Source: Gammaproteobacteria bacterium
GTDB taxonomy: Bacteria > Pseudomonadota > Gammaproteobacteria > Thiohalospirales > Thiohalospiraceae
NCBI GenBank assembly: GCA_014762495.1
Contig: JABURT010000092.1
Span: forward strand, 1 to 43,195
DNA: 43,195 nt
Direction: 5' to 3'
Both the position numbers and the translations under genes were made by a program. Every line of letters begins with the position of its first letter. Positions within the stretch are counted from its first letter, which is position 1. The notes under the pieces are model-generated. The model did not search any database and was not told the origin of the DNA. It worked only from the letters and a program-made list of their open reading frames with translations. Below are positions 32,774 through 41,207 of this stretch, piece after piece.

Positions 32774-34690
32774 ATGCTCAATCTCAATCACCTCACGCTG
32801 CGTCGTGGCAATAAGCTACTGTTCAACGATGTCAGCCTCACTATCCATGCCGGGCAAAAAGTCGGCATCACCGGTGCCAATGGCAGCGGCAAATCTTCTC
32901 TGTTTGGCCTGATACGAGGCGCTGTACAAGCAGACGGTGGCGAGCTCAGCCTGCCGGGTAATCTGGTGATTGCCCATGTCGAGCAGGAAATGCCCGCAGT
33001 GGATGACTCCGCGCTCGATTACGTATTGCAGGGGGACGACGAATATTTTTCCCTGCAAGGAAAAATCGCCACAGCACAGGCCGGGGGAGACACCGAACAT
33101 CTGGCCGAATGGCACGAGCGTATGAATCAAATCAACGGCTATGCCGCGCCAGCTCGAGCCGCACGCCTGCTCGATGGGCTGGGTTTTTCCCAGGACCAGT
33201 TGCAGCAGGCGGTGCGCGCATTTTCAGGCGGCTGGCGTATGCGCCTCAATCTGGCCCGTGCCCTCATGTGTCGTTCCGACATATTATTGCTCGATGAACC
33301 CACCAACCATCTCGATCTGGATGCGGTGATCTGGTTGCAGGATTGGCTGCGCGTATACCCGGGGACCCTGTTGCTCATCTCACACGACCGCGATTTTCTC
33401 GATGAAGTGGCCAGCCAAATCGCCCATGTTGCCCAGCAGGACATCATCCTCTACAGCGGAAATTACAGCGAGTTCGAACGCCAGCGTGCCGAGAAACTGG
33501 CTCAGCAACAGGCGGCCTTCGACAAGCAGCGTCGCGAGATAGACCACGTGCGCCAGTTCGTCAATCGCTTTCGTGCCAAGGCCACCAAGGCTAAGCAGGT
33601 GCAGAGCCGTATCAAGGCACTGGAACGTATGGAGGCCATCGCCCCGGCCCATGTCGACTCCCCGTTCCGCTTTCGCTTCCTGCCCCCCGAGAAGATGCCC
33701 TTCCCGCTGGTGAGTCTGGAGCAGGGACGTCTGGGCTATGATGAGACTACGATCTTGCGCGAGGTGGGCTTCTCTCTCCTGCCCGGTGAACGCATTGCCC
33801 TACTGGGCGCCAACGGCGCCGGCAAGTCTACACTCATCAAGCTGCTGGCCGGTGAAATGCAACCGCTCTCTGGCAAGATGGAGCGGGCCAGGGATCTCAA
33901 TATCGGCTATTTCGCACAGCATCAACTGGAACGGCTCAATCCCGACAAGAGCCCGTTGCAGCATCTTCTGGAACTGGATCCAAAAGCCAGCGAGCAAAGC
34001 ATGCGAGATTTTCTGGGTGGCTTCGGTTTTCACGGCGACAAGGTGCTTGACGTCGTCGCCCCCTTCTCCGGAGGAGAAAAGGCGCGTCTGGTCCTCGCCC
34101 TTATCGTCTATCAACGCCCTAACCTGCTACTCTTAGATGAACCTACCAACCATCTCGATATTGAAATGCGCCATGCCTTGTCGCTTGCGCTGCAGGATTA
34201 CGAGGGGGCCATGGTCGTGGTGTCTCATGATCGTCATCTGATGCGCACCATCAGTGACGAACTATGGTTGGTCAGCGATGGTCGCCTGGAGGCCTTCAAA
34301 GGGGATCTCGACGAGTACCGTGATTGGTTGTTAAATAAAAAGCGAGCCGCCGAGATCTCAGCGAGGCCAGCTGGCGAGAGTGCCGGACAATCGAAAAAGG
34401 AAAAGCGCCAGCAACAGGCCCAGCAAAGAAAACAGCTCCAACCCCTGCGCAATCAGGTGAAAAGGCTCGAACAGCGGCTGGAGGAGTTGAACAGCAAGAG
34501 GCAGGAAATGGAAACTTTACTCGCCGATAACACTCTCTATGAGTCAAGCAATAAGGATCGTCTGACCCAGTTGCTAGGCGAGAAGGGTAATCTTGATCAG
34601 GAACTGCATGCCGTAGAAGAAGAGTGGCTGGAACGTCAGGACGAACTGGAACAGGCCGAGGCCAATATTGGTAAGGGAGAAGAGTCATGA
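32774..34690 (+). CDS. yheS: ABC-F ATPase YheS
   Basis: This 638-residue ABC-F protein has two ATPase domains in tandem: Walker A GANGSGKSS and GANGAGKST, signatures AFSGGW and PFSGGE, and two DEPTNHLD Walker B blocks. The signature GGW with the linker between domains and a C-terminal coiled-coil arm of about 90 residues (KKEKRQQQAQQRKQL...) match YheS rather than Uup, EttA or YbiT. ABC-F proteins act on ribosomes in translation. ATG 32774 is used because family members begin ML.L..L.LRRG. Its stop overlaps the ATG of the signal peptidase gene by 4 nt. Confidence 0.9.
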   Translation: MLNLNHLTLRRGNKLLFNDVSLTIHAGQKVGITGANGSGKSSLFGLIRGAVQADGGELSLPGNLVIAHVEQEMPAVDDSALDYVLQGDDEYFSLQGKIATAQAGGDTEHLAEWHERMNQINGYAAPARAARLLDGLGFSQDQLQQAVRAFSGGWRMRLNLARALMCRSDILLLDEPTNHLDLDAVIWLQDWLRVYPGTLLLISHDRDFLDEVASQIAHVAQQDIILYSGNYSEFERQRAEKLAQQQAAFDKQRREIDHVRQFVNRFRAKATKAKQVQSRIKALERMEAIAPAHVDSPFRFRFLPPEKMPFPLVSLEQGRLGYDETTILREVGFSLLPGERIALLGANGAGKSTLIKLLAGEMQPLSGKMERARDLNIGYFAQHQLERLNPDKSPLQHLLELDPKASEQSMRDFLGGFGFHGDKVLDVVAPFSGGEKARLVLALIVYQRPNLLLLDEPTNHLDIEMRHALSLALQDYEGAMVVVSHDRHLMRTISDELWLVSDGRLEAFKGDLDEYRDWLLNKKRAAEISARPAGESAGQSKKEKRQQQAQQRKQLQPLRNQVKRLEQRLEELNSKRQEMETLLADNTLYESSNKDRLTQLLGEKGNLDQELHAVEEEWLERQDELEQAEANIGKGEES

Positions 34691-35367
34691 ATAGAATGCA
34701 ACGGATTTGGCTAAACTGGCGTGGGCTTATCTATTTCGCAATACTGATGCTAGGTTTTCGAGCCGCCATCGCAGACTGGTACCTGGTACCCACCGGCTCA
34801 ATGAAGCCCACCGTCCTTGAAGGCGACTACGTCTTCACCAACCGGCTCGCCTATCAATTGAAATTTCCATTTACTGACAAGGTCCTTGCCCAATGGGATG
34901 TACCCAGGCGAGGTGACATCGTTGTGTTTGATTCGCCCGCTGACGGTACCCGTCTGCTCAAGCGAGTGGTCGGACTGCCGGGAGATATCGTGCAGATGAG
35001 CAACAACCGAGTTTTTATCAATGGACAGCCACTGCCATATGAAGTTATGGACCAGACACTGGCCAACGAGGTTTGGTCAGACATTCCCGCGCCCCTGCTG
35101 GTGGATGAACAACTGGGTGATGTTCACCATATCGTGGCCTTGCGTAGCGACCGCTACAGCTCATATCAAAGCTTTCCTGCGGTGAAGATCCCGGATGGCG
35201 AGTACTTCATGTTGGGCGATAACCGGGATAACTCGGGGGACTCACGCGTATTCGGCACGGTGCCGAGGGAATTGATAGCAGGCCGGGCAAGCCATGTGAT
35301 CGTTTCCCTGGACTGGGGCGGCAGTTATCTGCCGAGGGGCGAGCGGAGTCTACGCCGCTTGCATTAA
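34687..35367 (+). CDS. signal peptidase I (S26 family)
   Basis: This 226-residue protein has one N-terminal membrane helix (about 10-30), then PTGSMKPTVLEGD with the catalytic serine S38, a lysine in LLKRVVGLPGD (K92), and the box MLGDNRDNSGDSR. These are all catalytic parts of the Ser-Lys signal peptidase family. It is shorter than E. coli LepB (324) and has a single N-terminal helix, so it may be a second, specialised signal peptidase. It overlaps yheS by 4 nt (ATGA), an unusual partner, implying coupled expression. Confidence 0.88.
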   Translation: MNRMQRIWLNWRGLIYFAILMLGFRAAIADWYLVPTGSMKPTVLEGDYVFTNRLAYQLKFPFTDKVLAQWDVPRRGDIVVFDSPADGTRLLKRVVGLPGDIVQMSNNRVFINGQPLPYEVMDQTLANEVWSDIPAPLLVDEQLGDVHHIVALRSDRYSSYQSFPAVKIPDGEYFMLGDNRDNSGDSRVFGTVPRELIAGRASHVIVSLDWGGSYLPRGERSLRRLH

Positions 35368-35416
35368 GCTTTACCGGATTAATATTGTTTGTCCATTGAT
35401 CTGGCTTGACAACGCT

Positions 35417-35905
35417 TTACTGAAAAATCGCCTCAACAACAAAACTGCCGCTGTATGCCCCCGGCGCCTGGGCAGCGCTGATATTGAGTCGGGCACCGAC
35501 ACTCATAGTGGCCAGCCCGCTTGCATCGAGCACGCCACTAGCCTCGAGATCGGACGAAAAATTATCCACCATCATGCTTGATGTCGCGGAGCTTAAGGTG
35601 GCGCTATCCGGGAGGACGATGACAAAGGTATTGTCCGCGCAGCCGGTGATATCAAATGATGCCGGACTGATGATTCCCCCCGCCTGTATGACGCCACCGG
35701 TGGTTTGATAATTACCATTGGGTGCAATCGTGATACTTCCCGCAGTGGTCACAAGCGAGGTGCCGAACTCCAGTCCGGTATTGGTATTGACGACTGCATT
35801 GTTGCGGCAGTATCCGGCGGGTGGATTGGGGGGGCCGACGCCAGGCGCCATCGTCACCAACGCGACGGCCGAGGTAAACAGGAGTGTGATTGCAGGCCGA
35901 TACAT
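35417..35905 (-). CDS. secreted DUF4402-type protein
   Basis: This 162-residue protein has a signal peptide (MYRPAITLLFTSAVALVTMA), then a Gly/Ser/Thr-rich beta domain with little charge. LEFGTSLVTTAGSITIAPNG and GGVIQAGGIISPASFDITGC, then VLPDSATLSS and GARLNISAAQAPGAYSGSF, are the DUF4402 pattern. Such proteins look like surface or pilus-type beta-sandwich subunits, but their role is not established. The ribosome site is weak. It stands alone, converging with the signal peptidase gene. Confidence 0.78.
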   Translation of the reverse strand: MYRPAITLLFTSAVALVTMAPGVGPPNPPAGYCRNNAVVNTNTGLEFGTSLVTTAGSITIAPNGNYQTTGGVIQAGGIISPASFDITGCADNTFVIVLPDSATLSSATSSMMVDNFSSDLEASGVLDASGLATMSVGARLNISAAQAPGAYSGSFVVEAIFQ

Positions 35906-36215
35906 AGATACTGAAATTCCGTGACAGTTTCAGTTAATTAACATCGGCTTATATTAGGATGAGATTGATTACATTCTGTTAATGTTTTGTGAAACCAGAT
36001 GGTTTGTGGCATCGATGTATAGTCACGAGGCGCGAGGTCTCGATGAATCCCGAGAGAATTCTGTTTGATCCGCTTTTGACGGTCAGACAGTACAAAACAG
36101 AATTAATATCGATACCTGGGCAGAGCAGGGGTGGACAGAGGGGATCTGAGGGGGAGTGTCCTTTTTATCAACGGACAACAGGTGTCACGCACACATCCCT
36201 GTGCGTGCTGGACGC
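35906..36215. other. intergenic stretch between two minus-strand genes
   Basis: No gene is evident here. An exact 8-bp inverted repeat, CACGCACA (36186-36193) and TGTGCGTG (36200-36207), lies just past the end of the gene at 36216 and could mark its transcript end, although no U-run follows on the minus strand. The AT-rich part 35930-36000 probably carries the DUF4402 promoter, without a clear match to consensus. Confidence 0.5.
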
Positions 36216-36689
36216 TTAAAAATTTACCCGGATCTGGTGATTGGTCCCAAGGCGTTGCCATTGGCGACCGTAGTGTTCCAGCGCCTGGATAATTTCCTGA
36301 AGTTGTTCTTCGCTGACGGTGGGCACCGGTACGTTGTGTGCTCGGCAATAGCGTTGTAGCAGGCGTTGAAAGTTACGGATGCGAGTACGGTTGCTAAGCA
36401 CTTCATTTTGAATCGCCTGTACCAGGGATTCGCTCTGCCAATTTTCGGTTATATCGGGGACATCGGCCAACGGACGGTTGTGTTCGTGGTGATAGCCAAT
36501 GGGGGCGCCGCTGGCCACCAGTCCGTAGAATGCCTTACTAAACCCCAGGGTCTTTTCGACAACATAGTGTATAAGGTCGTGTGGTAATGGGCCGGCATTG
36601 GGAAACAGGGATTCGCTGCGTGAGCCATCGTCACGAGTGCAGATCAACTGGCTATAGCGGCCCTCACGCTTTTTAAAGGCGATATTCAT
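36216..36689 (-). CDS. unknown 157-residue protein with a structured leader
   Basis: I do not recognise this protein. It is soluble. The first half is beta-like and has REGRYSQLICTRDDGSRSESLFPNAGPLPHDLIHYVVEKTLG, then a Gly/His segment GAPIGYHHEHNRP. The second half is helical and basic (RNRTRIRNFQRLLQRYC; QIIQALEHYGRQW). The first half suggests a small ligand- or nucleic-acid-related domain but is not diagnostic. GGGAGGAG immediately before ATG 36689 is a very strong ribosome site. A promoter and leader hairpin lie just upstream; no neighbours share the unit. Confidence 0.72.
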   Translation of the reverse strand: MNIAFKKREGRYSQLICTRDDGSRSESLFPNAGPLPHDLIHYVVEKTLGFSKAFYGLVASGAPIGYHHEHNRPLADVPDITENWQSESLVQAIQNEVLSNRTRIRNFQRLLQRYCRAHNVPVPTVSEEQLQEIIQALEHYGRQWQRLGTNHQIRVNF

Positions 36690-36702
36690 GATGATCTCCT
36701 CC

Positions 36703-36736
36703 CACCAATTTTGTATGAATAGTTTTTGAATTGGTG
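36703..36736 (-). promoter_or_regulatory. leader hairpin next to the ribosome site of the 36689 gene
   Basis: CACCAATT (36703-36710) and AATTGGTG (36729-36736) are exact complements 18 nt apart. On the minus-strand transcript the stem ends directly against GGGAGGAG. It lies at the 5' end of the predicted mRNA, so it could stabilise the message or change access to the ribosome site; as DNA it could be an operator. Confidence 0.45.
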
Positions 36737-36743
36737 ATGGCTA

Positions 36744-36773
36744 GTTTTACCTAGGGAGGGGGTTGTGTGTCAA
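36744..36773 (-). promoter_or_regulatory. promoter of the 36689 gene
   Basis: Read on the minus strand, a perfect TTGACA (36773-36768) is followed after 18 nt by TAAAAC (36749-36744), which matches the -10 at 4 of 6 positions. The predicted start is near 36736. Confidence 0.5.
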
Positions 36774-36847
36774 TCGTTTAACAATCTTTTCGAATTCAAA
36801 AATGTCCCTAGATTCAGTATGTAAACGTGGCTTGGGTAAATCTATGC

Positions 36848-37363
36848 TTAGACCATGTCCAATATCTCTGTGTAACTGTCAAAGACAGCTCGCAAAGGAC
36901 CGCGAACCATGAGCGAACGATAGCCCTCGGCAATGCATTCAAAGGTCATACTGTGAAAGCTGAACACGTAATGTTTCAGTGGCTCCCAATCCGAGGCATT
37001 GTACAACCCACTGTTAATTTGCATCACCTTTAGGGACTGGAGCCAGTTTGAATTCTCCACTACGTAGATGCCATCGGCTCGCAGGCCCTGTGCGTACAGG
37101 GGATGTCCCTGTATACCACCATCATCTGGCGGCCCCTGATAGTGAGCCAGCGCGTTATGAAATTTCACCGCCAGCATGGGTTCGTCTTCATAATGATCCA
37201 GCCGCTCGCTCTGGGACGCATCTTGAGCGTCATCATCACCTACGACATAGCAGAGGATGGTATTGAGTTCATCGGCGAGGATGATAGGCAGGGGGGCATC
37301 GCGATAGGGGCGAGGAAGAGTGGTAACTTCGAGCAGGGTTTCATGACCTGAACTCTGGTACAT
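36848..37363 (-). CDS. unknown 171-residue protein after the DUF3549 gene
   Basis: I do not recognise this protein. It is acidic and soluble, with no signal peptide. Visible features are APLPIILADELNTILCYVV, an Asp-rich GDDDAQDASQ loop, KFHNALAHYQGPPDDGG, and a C-terminal block HYVFSFHSMTFECIAEGY that looks conserved (His, Cys, aromatics). The start at 37363 is chosen because AGGA lies 6-7 nt upstream; ATG 37369 sits too close. It begins 14 nt after the DUF3549 stop and is the last gene of the minus-strand run. Confidence 0.7.
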   Translation of the reverse strand: MYQSSGHETLLEVTTLPRPYRDAPLPIILADELNTILCYVVGDDDAQDASQSERLDHYEDEPMLAVKFHNALAHYQGPPDDGGIQGHPLYAQGLRADGIYVVENSNWLQSLKVMQINSGLYNASDWEPLKHYVFSFHSMTFECIAEGYRSLMVRGPLRAVFDSYTEILDMV

Positions 37364-37377
37364 CGACATGTCCTGAA

Positions 37378-38430
37378 CTATTGGCGTAAGGCCGCAAAAA
37401 ACTTTCCGATTGCGCTGGCCAGTGTATCGGATCGTTCTGGATCGCGCAGGCTAGTCATGATTGGTTCGCGCATGCCATCAATAAAAAACAGATCCACCAA
37501 CACCCGATTGAATACGGCCTGGCCCTCGGCATTGTTGGCCAGTGCCTCAAGGTAGAGTTTTCTAAGATCCTTATCCAGAAGGTCCTCCCAGCTTCGTCCC
37601 GAGATGGCTACCAGTATATTGATGTCCGATGCGAGGCTCGATTTGAGTATATTTTGCATCAGCTCGCGGCGAAGTCCCTGAGCAGGGGCCAGGGCCAGGG
37701 CACGCAGTCCCAGGCTCAGCAGGGTGGGATTGGGTGCATCCTTGTTCAGCTCATTATTCATGTGTGCGGCGATGGCCTCGCTAAGGACCGTTGGTATAGG
37801 TTCGTTTTCCAGGCACTTGGCCAATGCCTCGAAGGGGGCCTCGGGTAAACCGGGGACAGCCTTTGCCAGGCATTGTGCATTGTCCTCTTCATCGACACGC
37901 GCGGCGAGGTCGGCGATCCCCTGCATACCAACGAAGGCCCATTGATCAAAGCCGGTCTTGCCATCGAAATAATCGCGCGCGTGTTCATAGAATTTACTCG
38001 GTGGCAGGCCCAGGGCCTTTAGGGCCTTGGCATGAAATACCGCCATGCGATCTTCGGTCGGTTTGAAGCCGTAGGGATTTTCTTCCAGCGGTTGCTGAAC
38101 CTCCTCGCTATCGTCGCCACTGAGGCCGGACTCGGCCATTTGCGCAAGACGGCTCAGGAGGTCGTCACGGGCGGCATAGGAGACATGTCCGGTCTCGTCA
38201 AGGGGCAGGCGCAGGAACCAGATGAAATGGCGCGCAGTGTCGTCTCCGGGCCAGCACAACAGACCCAGCCAGGCCTGATTCTGCAGGGGATAGGGGTAGG
38301 TCGCCTTGCCCTGTTCGAACTGGCCGAAGGCTTGTTTGCCCAACGGAACCACTCGACGGCCCATGTCGAAGATGCGGCAGCGGATATTTGATTGTTCAAA
38401 AAAGTCGAGCAGCGAGGTAATGGTACTCAT
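37378..38430 (-). CDS. DUF3549 family protein
   Basis: This 350-residue soluble protein matches DUF3549: STITSLLDFFEQSNIRCRIFDMGRRVVPL at the start, FGQFEQGKATYPYPLQNQAWLGLLCW, and helical repeats to the end. The family is found in gammaproteobacteria such as Vibrio and Pseudomonas and has no known activity. It follows the dctM gene by 10 nt in the same direction, so it may be expressed with the transporter. Confidence 0.85.
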   Translation of the reverse strand: MSTITSLLDFFEQSNIRCRIFDMGRRVVPLGKQAFGQFEQGKATYPYPLQNQAWLGLLCWPGDDTARHFIWFLRLPLDETGHVSYAARDDLLSRLAQMAESGLSGDDSEEVQQPLEENPYGFKPTEDRMAVFHAKALKALGLPPSKFYEHARDYFDGKTGFDQWAFVGMQGIADLAARVDEEDNAQCLAKAVPGLPEAPFEALAKCLENEPIPTVLSEAIAAHMNNELNKDAPNPTLLSLGLRALALAPAQGLRRELMQNILKSSLASDINILVAISGRSWEDLLDKDLRKLYLEALANNAEGQAVFNRVLVDLFFIDGMREPIMTSLRDPERSDTLASAIGKFFAALRQ

Positions 38431-38440
38431 GTGCTTCCGA

Positions 38441-39715
38441 TTATCGTCCAGGCAGGCCGAGGCTGAGACCGGGCCAGTAAGTAATGATAAGAACCGCCAG
38501 CAACAGGATGAAGAAGAAGGGCAGTGTTGCTCGATAGAGCTGCATCACCGGCTTGGCAAAGCGATAGCTGGCGATAAAAAGGTTCATGCCCACCGGCGGT
38601 GTGAAGTAACCCAGCTGCATATTGGCGAGGAAGATGATGCCAAAGTGTACCGGATCGATGCCATAGCCAATGGCAATGGGCAGCAATAAGGGCACCATCA
38701 ATACCAGCGCGGAAAAGATGTCCAGCATCGCGCCCAGTAACAGCAGGAAGATGTTGAGCATGATGAGGAAGGTGAGCTTGTCGTCGATATGGCTACGGAT
38801 GAACTCGAACATGCGATCGGGTACACCGTTGTCGATGAGGACGTTGGTCGAGGCCAGCGAGACACCGAGGATCACGAGGATACCTCCCACCAGTACCATG
38901 GAGTTGCGCGCCACATCGGGCAGCTTGGGCAACGGAATTTCACGCAGGATGAAGACCTCGACGATGACCACGTAGAGCGCGGTGACGGCGGCGGCCTCGG
39001 AGATGGCGAAGTAGCCGCTGTAGATGCCGCCGATGATGATAAAGGGCAGGGGGAGCTCCCACTTGGCCTCGATCAGGGCGTCACGGGCACGGACCCAGGA
39101 GAAGGTGGTGAGCTCATTGTCGCGGTTCTTCCAGTACGACCATAGCGCCAGCAGACCCATCATAAGGATGCCGGGCATGATGCCGGCCAGGAACATGTCG
39201 TCGAGGGTAAAGGGATCGCCGCCGAGGCTCATCTGCTGGGCAATCACGCCGTAGAGGATGAGTGGCAGGGAGGGCGCGAATAATAGCCCCAGCGAACCGG
39301 CGGATGTAATGAGGCCGAGGTTGAAGTTTTCCCTGTAGCCGGCCTGGGCCATGGCTGGATAGAGCAACGCCCCGAGGGCAACGATGGTGACACCGGAGGC
39401 GCCTGTGAGCGCGGTGAGCATGGCACTGGCGACAATGGCGACGATGGCCAGCCCGCCCGGCGCCCAGCCGAGAAAGGCATTGGTCATCCTGAGTAGCCGC
39501 TTTGGTGCATTGGACTCGCTAAGGACATAACCGGCGAAGCTGAACAGGGGGATGGCGATGAGGACCGGCATCTCCGCAATGCGATAGAATTCGATGGCGA
39601 TGGCAGAGAGGTCGATTTCGGAGGTGTAGTAGCCAACCAGGGCCCCCGAGGCAATGACCACAAACAGAGGTACGCCGAGCAGCGCCAGGACAACGAGGAT
39701 GATGGCAGTGGTCAT
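38441..39715 (-). CDS. dctM: TRAP transporter large permease DctM
   Basis: This 424-residue membrane protein is the large TRAP subunit (DctM family, elevator type). It has about 12 helices, with ALLGVPLFVVIASGALVGYY at the start, SVLTALTGASGVTIVALGALLYPAM-type and GSLGLLFAPSLPLILYGVIAQQ segments, and a GILVILGVSLASTNVLI region. It moves a carboxylate substrate with sodium. It overlaps dctQ by 4 nt. Confidence 0.92.
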   Translation of the reverse strand: MTTAIILVVLALLGVPLFVVIASGALVGYYTSEIDLSAIAIEFYRIAEMPVLIAIPLFSFAGYVLSESNAPKRLLRMTNAFLGWAPGGLAIVAIVASAMLTALTGASGVTIVALGALLYPAMAQAGYRENFNLGLITSAGSLGLLFAPSLPLILYGVIAQQMSLGGDPFTLDDMFLAGIMPGILMMGLLALWSYWKNRDNELTTFSWVRARDALIEAKWELPLPFIIIGGIYSGYFAISEAAAVTALYVVIVEVFILREIPLPKLPDVARNSMVLVGGILVILGVSLASTNVLIDNGVPDRMFEFIRSHIDDKLTFLIMLNIFLLLLGAMLDIFSALVLMVPLLLPIAIGYGIDPVHFGIIFLANMQLGYFTPPVGMNLFIASYRFAKPVMQLYRATLPFFFILLLAVLIITYWPGLSLGLPGR

Positions 39716-40212
39716 GCCTGCTTATCCTCGGTCAAAACCTTCTTGGCCGGGCGAAAGGCCTGGGTCAGGAAACGCAGGCCCATGAGCCCGAAGCCGAGGG
39801 GCAGGATCAGCTCGGTGATCCAGGCCGGGAAGGCGGCGAAGCTAAAGGCCTGGGTGCCATCCAGATATTCATAATGCACGAAGCGAGCGCTCTGATATGC
39901 CAGCAGCAGACTGACGGCGGCACTGATTAACTGGACAAAAATATACTGCAGGTGTCGTGCGCTGGGCCCGAGCAGGCGTGAGAGCACGTCGATATTGATA
40001 TGGTTGCGCTCGCGGGTGGCCACCATGGCACCGAGCATGGCGGCCCAGAGTACCAGTAGTTTGAGCAGAGGGTCACTCCAGATGAGACCGGAGTCGAACA
40101 GGTTTCGCATCAAGATCTGGATGCCGGAAAGCAGCAACATCACCGCCAGCACCACGGTGAGCAGTCCGTCTTCGAGTCGGCGTATCCACAACAGGAGCTT
40201 GTCGAGATTCAC
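39712..40212 (-). CDS. dctQ: TRAP transporter small permease DctQ
   Basis: This 166-residue protein has four helices of the small TRAP permease: RRLEDGLLTVVLAVMLLLSGIQILMRNLF at the start, LLVLWAAMLGAMVATRERNHINIDVL (the family block), and FAAFPAWITELILPLGFGLMGLRF. It is the scaffold of the elevator subunit DctM. It overlaps both dctM and dctP by 4 nt, so all three are translated together. Confidence 0.92.
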   Translation of the reverse strand: MNLDKLLLWIRRLEDGLLTVVLAVMLLLSGIQILMRNLFDSGLIWSDPLLKLLVLWAAMLGAMVATRERNHINIDVLSRLLGPSARHLQYIFVQLISAAVSLLLAYQSARFVHYEYLDGTQAFSFAAFPAWITELILPLGFGLMGLRFLTQAFRPAKKVLTEDKQA

Positions 40213-41198
40213 CTGGACTCCCTGTAGTCCGCCAACAGCTTGAGCATTTTCTCGTAATTGGCCTTGGTCAGGTGATCACTGCTCAAAAGTTCCTGGATCG
40301 CCGCGTCGCTCAACTTGCGCCAGCTGGCCTGTTCTTCCTTGGGCGGTTCCACGAACTGGATACCCACGGTCTTCAACACCTCGAGCGCACGGGAGTCATC
40401 GGCACGGTTCTGGTCGTTGATGCGCTTGAAGGCCTTGCCCATCTCTTCTTCGACTATGACCTGATCGGGCCTGGATAGACGCTCAAAGGCACTCTTCTTC
40501 ACCATCATGCCGCCATAGAGATACATCAGCGGGGCATCGGTGAGATAGCTGACCTGGGTGTGCCACTGCAGGGCGATGGTGCCGACCGGCGAGGCGGCCA
40601 CGGTGTCGATGAGGCCGGTCTGCAGACCGGTGAGTACGTCGGCCAGAGGCAGCGGCAGGGGCGATATCTCAGCGGCCTCGAAGGCGGCCTTGGAGATGCG
40701 GTCGCCTTCGGGGATCCAGACCTTGAGACCCTCCAGGTCGCTGATGCCATAAAGCGGCTTATTGGCCATCATGTAGGCGAATCCGCCTTCGCTGAAACCG
40801 AAGCTCTTATAGCCTTGCTCTTCCAGTCCCTTCAGGATCACCGGGTCCATCTTGCTACGAATGTAGTCCACCTCGTCATAGGTCTGAAACATGAAGGGCA
40901 GGTTATACAGGTTGGCATCGGAGTAGACCGTGGCCAGGCCGCCTCCGGTGATCAAGCCGCCATGGAGTTGGCCGATTCGTATCTTGCGCAGCACACTCTT
41001 GTCACTGCCCATGACCCCACCGGGGTAGAAGCGAAAATCCACACGTCCGGATGTACGCTCCTCGATGCTCTTGGCCGCGCTACGCAGCTCCTGCATCCAC
41101 ATGGTGCCGTCGGGCGCGGCGGTGGCAATTTTAAGAGTCTTGGCCTGGACCGGGGTCAGTGCCAGGCTGAATAAAACAAGGCTTATGAATCTATACAT
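40209..41198 (-). CDS. dctP: TRAP transporter substrate-binding protein DctP
   Basis: This 329-residue periplasmic protein has a signal peptide (to about residue 19, PVQA) and the TRAP SBP fold: LKIATAAPDGTMWMQEL, FRFYPGGVMGSDKSVLRKIRIGQLHGGLITGGG, and LKVWIPEGDRISKAAFEAAEISPLPLPLADVLTGLQTGLIDTV. The usual carboxylate-binding Arg lies in a W-x-P-x-G-D-R variant (WIPEGDR), so the ligand could be an unusual carboxylate. It overlaps dctQ by 4 nt. The substrate cannot be read from the sequence. Confidence 0.92.
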   Translation of the reverse strand: MYRFISLVLFSLALTPVQAKTLKIATAAPDGTMWMQELRSAAKSIEERTSGRVDFRFYPGGVMGSDKSVLRKIRIGQLHGGLITGGGLATVYSDANLYNLPFMFQTYDEVDYIRSKMDPVILKGLEEQGYKSFGFSEGGFAYMMANKPLYGISDLEGLKVWIPEGDRISKAAFEAAEISPLPLPLADVLTGLQTGLIDTVAASPVGTIALQWHTQVSYLTDAPLMYLYGGMMVKKSAFERLSRPDQVIVEEEMGKAFKRINDQNRADDSRALEVLKTVGIQFVEPPKEEQASWRKLSDAAIQELLSSDHLTKANYEKMLKLLADYRESR

Positions 41199-41207
41199 GA
41201 CGAAATC

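Noticed and set aside
36186-36207. CACGCACA/TGTGCGTG repeat as an intrinsic terminator
   Set aside because: There is no U-run after it in the minus direction; it may be a weak or factor-dependent end only.
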